Made by a program: the position numbers and the translations under genes
Assembly: GCF_000765235.1 (NCBI RefSeq)
Contig: NZ_JPJG01000061.1
Coordinates: 1 to 41,414, forward strand
Length of the DNA: 41,414 nucleotides
Direction of reading: 5' to 3'
From: Oscillibacter sp. ER4
GTDB lineage: Bacteria > Bacillota > Clostridia > Oscillospirales > Oscillospiraceae
The notes under the pieces: generated by a model
The model's input: the letters and a program-made list of their open reading frames with translations, nothing else
Database searches by the model: none
What the model was told of the DNA's origin: nothing
Shown here: positions 7,693 through 14,482 of the stretch, piece by piece
How the letters are laid out: each line of letters begins with the position of its first letter
Numbering within the stretch: position 1 is the stretch's first letter

Positions 7693-8085
7693 ATGACGCA
7701 GGTACGGAAAACGGCGACCTACCGGGTCGTCACCGACTCCGGAGGCGGCAGGATCTTTCGCTTCTACTGCGACATCTCCGGCGAGCTGTGCTGCGTGAGC
7801 AAGCCCATCCGGGCGGACACGGAGGAAGCGGCGCTGGAGCTGGCGTGGGAACAGGAGGGCAAGTGGGAGTTCAACCTCTGCCCCAAATGCGGGAAGTATG
7901 TTTCCTCCGCTATGTTCAATGTCAACGCGGGATTGTGTCTGGACTGTGCGCCGTGGGAGGACGAGTACCCCTCGTTCTGTCATCACTGCGGCGTCCGCCT
8001 CCAGGAACCGGACGCCTGCTTCTGCCCTATCTGTGGAGCAAGATTGCAGGTGGGCGGCACAGACGGAAAGGAGGAAGCCAAATGA
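7693..8085 (+). CDS. Double zinc-ribbon protein 1
   Basis: A 130-residue cytoplasmic protein. The first 55 residues have no recognised domain (YRVVTDSGGGRIFRFYCDIS). Then come four Cys pairs (CPKCG, CLDC, CHHCG, CPICG), enough for two zinc-ribbon knuckles. No membrane segment or signal peptide. I chose ATG 7693 because AAAGGAGG ends 7 bases upstream; the ATG at 7687 is too close to it. The stop overlaps the next start as ATGA, so translation is coupled. Such ribbons usually bind nucleic acid or partner proteins; the role here is unknown, but three coupled genes lead straight into an SLH surface-protein gene. Confidence 0.72.
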   Translation: MTQVRKTATYRVVTDSGGGRIFRFYCDISGELCCVSKPIRADTEEAALELAWEQEGKWEFNLCPKCGKYVSSAMFNVNAGLCLDCAPWEDEYPSFCHHCGVRLQEPDACFCPICGARLQVGGTDGKEEAK

Positions 8086-8390
8086 CAGACTACGACCTGA
8101 GAACCCGGAAAGCTCTGCGCCGGGTGGTGCTGCTGGAATATGGCTTCGGGCCGGAGACATTGCGGGGACGCAAAATCTGCCCCAGCTGCGGCAAGGCCAA
8201 CAGCGCCGACCGGACGGACTGCGCCGACTGCGGCGCACGTCTGCCGGAGATGACCCTCTACGACTTCTACCGTTCCCGCCACCGCTGCTGCCCCGGCTGC
8301 GGCGTGGCCGTCACCAATGTGGCGCGGTACTGCCCCGAGTGCGGGGTGCGTCTGCCCAAGGGGGCGGCGAGACGGGAGGCGGCGGTATGA
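8082..8390 (+). CDS. Double zinc-ribbon protein 2
   Basis: A 102-residue basic protein starting in the ATGA overlap with the previous gene. After about 30 residues (LRTRKALRRVVLLEYGFGPE) it has CPSCG, CADCG, CPGCG and CPECG, two zinc ribbons in tandem. Its stop again overlaps the next start as ATGA. No signal or membrane segment. The function is unknown; strict coupling to both neighbours suggests a complex made in fixed ratio. The real start is ATG 8082, although the frame stays open further upstream. Confidence 0.72.
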   Translation: MTDYDLRTRKALRRVVLLEYGFGPETLRGRKICPSCGKANSADRTDCADCGARLPEMTLYDFYRSRHRCCPGCGVAVTNVARYCPECGVRLPKGAARREAAV

Positions 8391-8842
8391 GCCTCTTCCG
8401 GAGGCGGGAGCCGCCCCTGCCGAAAGCGGCGGTGTGCTTCAGCTCGCCAATCAGAACGCGCCGCGCGGCGGACTGGCTGCGAAATCTGGGCGGCTGCCGG
8501 CCAATCGGCGTCCTCTCCGATGACTGCGGCGATGTGGCCTGGCAGTGTGCTGCCGAGCAGGCGGATCTCCTGCTGCTGGAAACGGACTTTTCCAGTGAGA
8601 TAGAGGAACCCAAGGACGTTTCCTCCCGCTGCGACATCGCCATCGAGGTGCGGCGGAAGCTGCCGGACTGCCGGGTCTATCTCGCCTGTGAGGACGGCTA
8701 CCCGGAAAAGCTGGCCGCACTGGAAAAGGCCGTGGAGCTGAAGCTCATCGACGGCTACTGTCTGGGAGCCCTGACAGACCGGCAGGCACGGGCGTGGCTC
8801 CGCGAGACGGCAGAGGCCATGCCGGGCGGGAGCGCCCGGTAA
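8387..8842 (+). CDS. Unrecognised protein, possibly a degenerate receiver-like domain
   Basis: A 151-residue protein coupled by ATGA to the zinc-ribbon gene. It has alternating strands and helices: KAAVCFSSPIRTRR, ADLLLLETDFS, CRVYLACEDG, AVELKLIDGYCLG. The order recalls a response-regulator receiver fold (LLLLETDFS where the phospho-Asp strand would be, LIDGYCLGAL in the last strand region). I see no clear acidic pair or Lys, so phosphorylation is doubtful. If receiver-like, it could be a signal adaptor in the operon with zinc ribbons and the SLH protein. The name is a guess; the gene itself is well supported by spacing and coupling. Confidence 0.6.
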   Translation: MSLFRRREPPLPKAAVCFSSPIRTRRAADWLRNLGGCRPIGVLSDDCGDVAWQCAAEQADLLLLETDFSSEIEEPKDVSSRCDIAIEVRRKLPDCRVYLACEDGYPEKLAALEKAVELKLIDGYCLGALTDRQARAWLRETAEAMPGGSAR

Positions 8843-8918
8843 AAACCGACCCGGCGGCCGCGAGCCGGAACACAAACGCGGCACACAACAAATTCTTTCG
8901 ATGAAGGAGGAAGAAATC

Positions 8919-11006
8919 ATGAAAAAGCAATGGCTCAGCATTGTATTGGTTCTCTGTATGGTGCTGTGCATGGCGCCCACAACGGCGCGAGCAGCAGAGG
9001 GTGAAACGGGTACGCTGAAGATCACCGTGAATGTGCAGGGACTGTATGGGGGGGTCGATGCAGGAGGCAAGACATTTAGCTTTGAGATTCTCCGCGGATA
9101 TCCTGCTGGTTATTATCCATGCGACACCGCGACCATTACTATTGCGCCGGGCAAAACAGAGGGCACAGTGTATGTGCCAGTCGAGGCGGGAAAGTATGTC
9201 GTAAAGCAAATCAGTCATGCTACGATAGACAAATATGATTGGGAGAATGCGTCCTATCAACCCGGCAACCAAATTGGAAGCGACGCTCAGGAAGTGTATG
9301 CAGGCACGACAAAGTCGGTTACCGTATATAACTTTTACGAAATAGCGGTAACAAATGAGATCACAGAGCTGCCGATCAAGATCAACGGATATGCGCTGAA
9401 TGCAAAGGTGGGCGACATCAAGGCTTCAACAGAAGACCAGATGCGCGTTACTATCAATAAGGTTACCATCAAGCAGCGTAATGCAAGCGGCGGCTGGGAT
9501 AATCTGGCACCTGATGCCACGATTCAGGCAGATATCCAGTATGGGGTAGAAATCCTGGTTAACGCAAAACCGGGGTATACCTACACCGGGCTTACAGGGG
9601 ATAAGGTGACCGTAAACGGGAAAAAAGCAAGCGTCTTTGAGAATCCATCGACTCAATCCGGCGGCAATATGCGGGTATTCCACGAGCTTGAGGTGCTGCA
9701 GGTCGTCAAGACGGTGAAGAGCATCGAGATCACAACACCGCCCACCAAGACCACATACATGGCCGGCGACAAGTTCAACCCGACGGGCATGGTGGTCACC
9801 GCGCATTATACCGACGGCACCACGGATGACCTCCCCAGAGACAAGTACGCGATCTTCTGTGGTAACAATGATGACAAGCTTACGCAGGGGCAGACGTATG
9901 TGACGATCCAATATATTGATGGCAGCGGCAATAGCGGTATCAAGGCCTACCAGAAGATCACCGTGGGCGCGTATGAGGGGCCCCACACCCATACCTACGC
10001 TGGCAGCCCGTGGTATTCGGATGAGAACAGCCACTGGCATCAGTGTACCGATACGGGCTGCCCGGATCGGTACGGCAGCACAAAGGATCTGGAGTCCCAT
10101 ACCTTCGTGTGGATGGTAGACCAGGCGGCCACCACGACCCAGACCGGATTGAAGCACGAGGAGTGCACCGTCTGCCGCTTTAAGCGCAATGAGAATACGG
10201 TGATCCCCGTGCTGACCGGTACCGGCGTCACCACCTATCCCATCACCGTGATGAGCGGCAAGAACGGCGGCGTGACCGCGAGCCACAAGACTGCTTCTAA
10301 GGGCGCGCTCGTCACCCTGACGGTCGCTCCCGACAAGGGCTATGTGCTGGAGACGCTGAACGTCCTCGATCAGAACGGCAGCGCGCTTCCGCTCACCCGG
10401 CAGAACGGCAAGTATAGCTTTACGATGCCCGCATCTGCCGTTACGGTCAAGGCAACGTTCATGGATGACAACACGATGCTGAACTTCTTCGTGGATGTTT
10501 CCGCGAGCGACTACTATTATGACGCGGTGCTGTGGGCGGTTGAGAAGGGCATCACCAGCGGCACGAGCGCCACGACCTTCGACCCGAGCGGCAACTGCAC
10601 CCGCGCGCAGGCGGTCACCTTCTTGTGGCGCGCTGCCGGTTCCCCCGCAGCCAAGAGCAAGGTCATGCCCTTTGCCGATGTGAAGGCTGGCAGCTACTAC
10701 GAGACGGCAGTGCTGTGGGCCGTGGAGAAGGGCATCACCAAGGGCACCAGCGACACCATGTTCAGCCCCGACGCAACCTGCACCCGCGCGCAGATCGTCA
10801 CCTTCCTGTGGCGCGCAGGCGGCAGCCCTGCCGTGAGCGGCAATTCCGCCTTCACCGATGTGGCCTCTGACGCTTACTACGCGGCGGCAGTCACCTGGGC
10901 GGAGAAGAACGGCGTCACCGGCGGTATCGGCGGCGGCCTGTTCGGCTCCGACAACAACTGCACGAGAGCCCAGATCGTCACCTTCCTCTATCGCAGTGTG
11001 AAGTGA
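8919..11006 (+). CDS. SLH-anchored surface protein 1
   Basis: A 695-residue exported protein. Signal peptide 1-27 (cut after ARA). A pilin- or Cna-B-like N-terminal part begins GTLKITVNVQGLYGG. A bacterial Ig-like domain (TTYMAGDKFNPTGMVVTAHY) follows. Next is a His/Cys module (HTHTYAG..SHWHQC..HEECTVC), then a divergent InlB-type repeat (YPITVMSGKNGGVTASHKT). Three SLH domains fill the last 170 residues and would bind pyruvylated wall polymer. Start ATG 8919 has AAGGAGG 8 bases before it. It ends the zinc-ribbon operon. Its last 260 residues are almost the same as those of the 1824-residue protein. Confidence 0.88.
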   Translation: MKKQWLSIVLVLCMVLCMAPTTARAAEGETGTLKITVNVQGLYGGVDAGGKTFSFEILRGYPAGYYPCDTATITIAPGKTEGTVYVPVEAGKYVVKQISHATIDKYDWENASYQPGNQIGSDAQEVYAGTTKSVTVYNFYEIAVTNEITELPIKINGYALNAKVGDIKASTEDQMRVTINKVTIKQRNASGGWDNLAPDATIQADIQYGVEILVNAKPGYTYTGLTGDKVTVNGKKASVFENPSTQSGGNMRVFHELEVLQVVKTVKSIEITTPPTKTTYMAGDKFNPTGMVVTAHYTDGTTDDLPRDKYAIFCGNNDDKLTQGQTYVTIQYIDGSGNSGIKAYQKITVGAYEGPHTHTYAGSPWYSDENSHWHQCTDTGCPDRYGSTKDLESHTFVWMVDQAATTTQTGLKHEECTVCRFKRNENTVIPVLTGTGVTTYPITVMSGKNGGVTASHKTASKGALVTLTVAPDKGYVLETLNVLDQNGSALPLTRQNGKYSFTMPASAVTVKATFMDDNTMLNFFVDVSASDYYYDAVLWAVEKGITSGTSATTFDPSGNCTRAQAVTFLWRAAGSPAAKSKVMPFADVKAGSYYETAVLWAVEKGITKGTSDTMFSPDATCTRAQIVTFLWRAGGSPAVSGNSAFTDVASDAYYAAAVTWAEKNGVTGGIGGGLFGSDNNCTRAQIVTFLYRSVK
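10230..11003 (+). repeat. SLH/InlB-repeat module, copy 1
   Basis: The 3' third of the gene is highly similar in DNA to 19178-19954: same order of InlB-type repeat and three SLH domains, with the last 150 bases differing at only a few sites. This points to recent duplication or gene conversion between the two surface-protein genes. Confidence 0.8.
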
Positions 11007-11039
11007 TCCTCCGGGCATAATGCGCAAGCAAATCACCGA

Positions 11040-11068
11040 AAGGCGCGGCGGCCACGCCGCCGCGCCTT
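11040..11068 (+). terminator. GC-rich hairpin after SLH protein 1
   Basis: A perfect 13-bp stem (AAGGCGCGGCGGC with its complement), loop CAC, 33 bases after the stop. It is followed by C, not T, bases, so it may slow rather than end transcription and let some reach binding protein B. Confidence 0.5.
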
Positions 11069-11152
11069 CCCCCCCTTGAAAGGACGATTATGAGAGGAAG
11101 AAAAACGGGCGTGAAGAATGAACCCTTTCCCACCGAGCGAGGAGGCATATCC

Positions 11153-12487
11153 ATGAAAAAACGAATCTTCCTGCTGGCGGCGCTGGCCGCCGGTCTTGTG
11201 CTGTGCCTCGCCGCTTGCGGGGAAACCAACGGAGACCCCGTCACCGTCACCCTCTGGCATGTTTACGGAGGTGAGGTGAACTCACCCATGAACGCGCTGG
11301 TGGATGAGTTCAACCGCACCGTTGGGCAGGAGCAGGGCATCCGGGTGCGGGTGGACAGCGTCAGCAACAGCGGCATTATCCACGAGAGCGTGCTGGCCGC
11401 CGCCTACAAGGACCCCGGAGCGCCCGAGCTGCCGGACCTGTTCGTGTCTTACCCAAAGACCGTGCTGGCGCTGCCGGATGAGAACATTCTGGCGGACTAC
11501 CGGGACTATTTTACCGACGAAGAACTGGAGGGCTACCTCCCTGAATTTGTTGAGGAAGGAACAATCCATGACCGGCTGGTCATTCTGCCGCTGGCAAAAT
11601 CCACGGAGATCCTCTTTGTGAACAAAACGGCCTTTGACCGTTTCGCCGCCGAAACCGGCGCAAGCCTGGACGAGCTGGCCACCTGGGAGGGGCTGTACAC
11701 CATGGCGGAGCGGTATGCGGACTGGTCGGGCGGCAAGTGCTTCTTTGTTCACGACTGCCACTTCAACTATTTCCAGGTGGGGGTGGAATCGCTGGGCGAG
11801 GACTTTTTCGACAAGAACGGCATTGCCTTCGGCCCCAAATTCGCCTACGCATGGGAGCCTTACGCCAGAGCCGCGCTGACCGGCGGGCTTTGGCTGGGCA
11901 GCGGCTATGCCACCGAGCCGCTGCGCACCGGCGATGTGATCGCGTCCGTCGCCTCATCCGCCAGCGTGCTGTACTATTCCGACGTGGTGACCTATGAGGA
12001 CAACCGCACCGAGCAGGTGGAGATCGTCTCGCTGCCCTGTCCCATCTTTGAGGACGGAGAAAAGCTGGTCATGCAGCGGGGTGTGGGAGTCTGCACGGTA
12101 AAGTCCACGCCGGAGCGGGAAAAGGCCTGCATGACCTTCCTGAAGTGGCTGACCGAGCCGGAGCGGAACGTGGATTTCGTTACGTCTCTTGGATACATGC
12201 CGGTGACGAAGGAAGGCTTTGACCGCTACCTGCCTGCCGCTATCGAGACGCTGAGCGATCCCATGTATGTTTCACTCTATGAAGCCTTTTTGAAAACACG
12301 GCAGGACTACACGTTCTATGTGCCGCCCCAGCGGGAGGATTATCTCAATCTTGAGACCCACTTTGAAAAGGCGGTGCGTCTGCGCCTGGCAGCCGGGCGG
12401 GCCCAGTACCTGGAGCAGGGCGCGGACGCGCTGGAGCCGCTGCTTCGTACCGTGCGGGAAGAGCTCCAAAAAAGCTATGGCAAGTGA
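11153..12487 (+). CDS. Solute-binding lipoprotein B (paralogue of A)
   Basis: A 444-residue lipoprotein (lipobox LAAC, Cys about 22) of the extracellular solute-binding family 1. It follows binding protein A motif by motif: VTLWHVYGGEVNSPMNALVD, FNRTVGQEQGIRVRV, LPLAKSTEILFVN, TWEGLYTMAERYADW, ASVLYYSDVVTYED and DFVTSLGYMPVTKEGF. Sequence outside these motifs is quite different, so ligands may differ. Start ATG 11153 has GAGGAGG 7 bases upstream; the frame is open from 11090 but without a signal. Membrane regulator B starts 25 bp after its stop, the same order as in cassette A. No transporter subunits are nearby. Confidence 0.88.
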   Translation: MKKRIFLLAALAAGLVLCLAACGETNGDPVTVTLWHVYGGEVNSPMNALVDEFNRTVGQEQGIRVRVDSVSNSGIIHESVLAAAYKDPGAPELPDLFVSYPKTVLALPDENILADYRDYFTDEELEGYLPEFVEEGTIHDRLVILPLAKSTEILFVNKTAFDRFAAETGASLDELATWEGLYTMAERYADWSGGKCFFVHDCHFNYFQVGVESLGEDFFDKNGIAFGPKFAYAWEPYARAALTGGLWLGSGYATEPLRTGDVIASVASSASVLYYSDVVTYEDNRTEQVEIVSLPCPIFEDGEKLVMQRGVGVCTVKSTPEREKACMTFLKWLTEPERNVDFVTSLGYMPVTKEGFDRYLPAAIETLSDPMYVSLYEAFLKTRQDYTFYVPPQREDYLNLETHFEKAVRLRLAAGRAQYLEQGADALEPLLRTVREELQKSYGK

Positions 12488-12512
12488 CAAAAACGGGAAG
12501 GGAGGAATCTCC

Positions 12513-14096
12513 GTGCTGCGTTTGAGCAGGCGTCTGTCCAAAACTGACAGTTCAGCGGGCAACCGCAGCATCGGCGGCAGTCTGGCGCTGTACTGGCTGT
12601 GCATGGTGCTGGCGATGCTGGCTGCCGCGCTGCTTCTGCTGAGCGTGACGGGTGTCCTCTCCCGCACAGCACGCCAATTCGGAGAAACGGCGGCTTTGCA
12701 GCAGAGCAACACCGCCGCACTTTTTACTGCCCAGATGGATGCCCTCGCCGCGCAGGGCATTGAGCTTTCCGAAACAGTCGGTGGAGAGCTGGAGCGCTTT
12801 CTTGCCCACCGCGGTCTCTCCTTTGACGCGTTGAACGACGATCCGGCGCTTATCGCAGAACTGGAATCCCTGATGATCCCCACTCTGGAAACCGCCATGG
12901 CGGGCAGCACCTGCAGCGGCGTATATTTCTGTCTGGATGCTACGGCCAATACAACGCTGCCGGAATCCAAGACCTCCCGCATGGGGGTGTATCTCCGATA
13001 TTCCAGTCTGTGCTCCGCCCATCCCAGCGGCACCACAGCCTATTTCCGGGGAGCGGTGGATGCCGCCCGGGAAAACGGCCTGCAGCTTCATAACCGCTGG
13101 AATCTGGAGCTGGACACGTCCCTGGTCCCCGGCTACCGGCAGGTCATGGCGTGGGAGGGTGAGCGGCTCTCCGGCGGCTGCCTCTGGACGGGGCGGGTAC
13201 CGCTGCTGGATACCTGGGAGAGCGTGACGCTGCTGTGTGTTCCCGTGCGGGATGGGAACGGAACGGTGCGGGGGGTCTGCGGCATGGAGCTCAGCGAGCT
13301 CTACTTCGGCCTGTCCCACAGCACGGTCCCCAGCTCCTACGGCAGCTTTCTGATGCTGCTGGCCCCCATGAACGGGGATACTCTCCTTCTGGATAAGGCC
13401 ATGCTGGGCAGCACGGAGGGGACGGACCTGTCGGCCTCCGGTGAGATGAGGATCCGAAGCGGCCGGGACTACGATACCTTTATCTGGAACGATACGACCT
13501 ATCTCGGAAAGTACCAGATCATCCCCGGACGGCTGGCGGATGGCTATCCCCTGGCGGCGGTGACGCTGATACCGGAGAGCGGCTACCGCCACCGTGCCCA
13601 GACCGCCCGCATCGGCTGGATCCTTGGCTCCCTGGGCTTCCTTGCGGGGATGCTGGTGCTGGCCGCCGCCCTTTCCCGCCGCTTTGCCACGCCCATTACC
13701 CAGGGCCTTGCGGCGGCCAGAAGTCAGGCGCAGGACTGGCAGCCCACGGGGATCCGGGAGATCGACGAGCTGACGGCCTACTTCCACAGCCGCCTACGGG
13801 AGAGCCCGCCCGAGGCCGCCCTGCCCCGGCAGGTGGAAAGCCTTGTGTCCGAGCTGATCGACCGGGCAAAGGGGCTGACCGGTACAGAGCGCGTGATCCT
13901 GCGCTACTATGCCGAGGGCTATGCTGTCAAGGACATCTCCGGCCTGCTGTTCATCAGCGTGGGGACGGTGAAGGGCCACAACAGCCACATCTACAGCAAG
14001 CTGGGAGTGGATTCCTACGACAGCCTGAAAGCGTATCTGGATGTTCTCCGGCGCTGTGAGCGGCTGGAGGAGCTGCTGCAGGGCGGCGGTAAATGA
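12513..14096 (+). CDS. Membrane-spanning LuxR-type regulator B
   Basis: A 527-residue receptor with the layout of regulator A: membrane segment 1 at about 22-46, an outside sensor of about 320 residues, membrane segment 2 at about 367-389, and a LuxR HTH at about 455-515 (LTGTERVILRYYAEGYAVKD, then TVKGHNSHIYSKLGVDS). The sensor parts of A and B share GLSF.AL-type, YFRG and GTVRGVCGMEL-like stretches. It lacks the long coiled coil of A. I chose GTG 12513 because GGGAGG lies 7 bases upstream; ATG 12477, in frame and overlapping gene B, has no ribosome site. A strong terminator follows, so the cassette is a two-gene unit. Confidence 0.85.
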   Translation: MLRLSRRLSKTDSSAGNRSIGGSLALYWLCMVLAMLAAALLLLSVTGVLSRTARQFGETAALQQSNTAALFTAQMDALAAQGIELSETVGGELERFLAHRGLSFDALNDDPALIAELESLMIPTLETAMAGSTCSGVYFCLDATANTTLPESKTSRMGVYLRYSSLCSAHPSGTTAYFRGAVDAARENGLQLHNRWNLELDTSLVPGYRQVMAWEGERLSGGCLWTGRVPLLDTWESVTLLCVPVRDGNGTVRGVCGMELSELYFGLSHSTVPSSYGSFLMLLAPMNGDTLLLDKAMLGSTEGTDLSASGEMRIRSGRDYDTFIWNDTTYLGKYQIIPGRLADGYPLAAVTLIPESGYRHRAQTARIGWILGSLGFLAGMLVLAAALSRRFATPITQGLAAARSQAQDWQPTGIREIDELTAYFHSRLRESPPEAALPRQVESLVSELIDRAKGLTGTERVILRYYAEGYAVKDISGLLFISVGTVKGHNSHIYSKLGVDSYDSLKAYLDVLRRCERLEELLQGGGK

Positions 14097-14106
14097 TCGT
14101 ACCGAT

Positions 14107-14136
14107 GAAAAAGGCTGCCGGTTGGCAGCCTTTTTC
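14107..14136 (+). terminator. Intrinsic terminator of cassette B
   Basis: A 13-bp stem GAAAAAGGCTGCC / GGCAGCCTTTTTC with loop GGTT, 10 bases after the stop, with the T-run inside the 3' arm. Confidence 0.9.
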
Positions 14137-14210
14137 ATATCGATAACGGACACAGGGGTGTTTTCCCGTGCCGCAGTACCTGCCCAAAGGGCGAACATCC
14201 CTATCTCTGG

Positions 14211-14350
14211 ACGGAGGACGGAAAAACTGTCCTCCGTCTTTTGCTTGTTGAAAATATCCAATAGGCACCGATTGCTTTTGTGCGTTCCGTCTATGACTGA
14301 GTCCTGTTTTTGCGGTTTTTGCCCCAAAACAGGACGTAGGCCTATATCAT
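14211..14350 (+). repeat. Structured intergenic repeat, copy 1
   Basis: About 140 bases align without gaps to 19971-20110, differing at about 15 places. It holds a terminator-like hairpin (ACGGAGGAC...GTCCTCCGT, then CTTTT) and a second hairpin GTCCTGTTTT (14301-14310) with AAAACAGGAC (14326-14335). The first stem keeps pairing between copies through paired changes (C-G to T-A). It forms the leader of the cysteine-rich surface-protein gene. The rest of 14137-14482 shows no gene. Confidence 0.75.
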
Positions 14351-14482
14351 TTTACGGAAAGCTATGGTAGAAATAAGCTGAGACACCGGCATTCCCGCCA
14401 CCAGGCCGTCCCCCATTCCGTCGGCGGGAAAAGCAATTTTTTTCATGGTTCCGCAGGAGCCGGAAAAGGAGGAAGACGACAA

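Noticed and set aside
9426-11036. A 536-codon minus-strand frame opposite SLH protein 1
   Set aside because: No ribosome site, no recognisable domain, and complete overlap with a well-supported gene.
6023-12487. ABC sugar importers suggested by the two binding proteins
   Set aside because: No permease or ATPase gene is next to either copy; each is paired with a membrane LuxR regulator instead.
14211-14350. A known riboswitch class in the duplicated leader
   Set aside because: I could match no conserved riboswitch core; only hairpins and duplication are certain.
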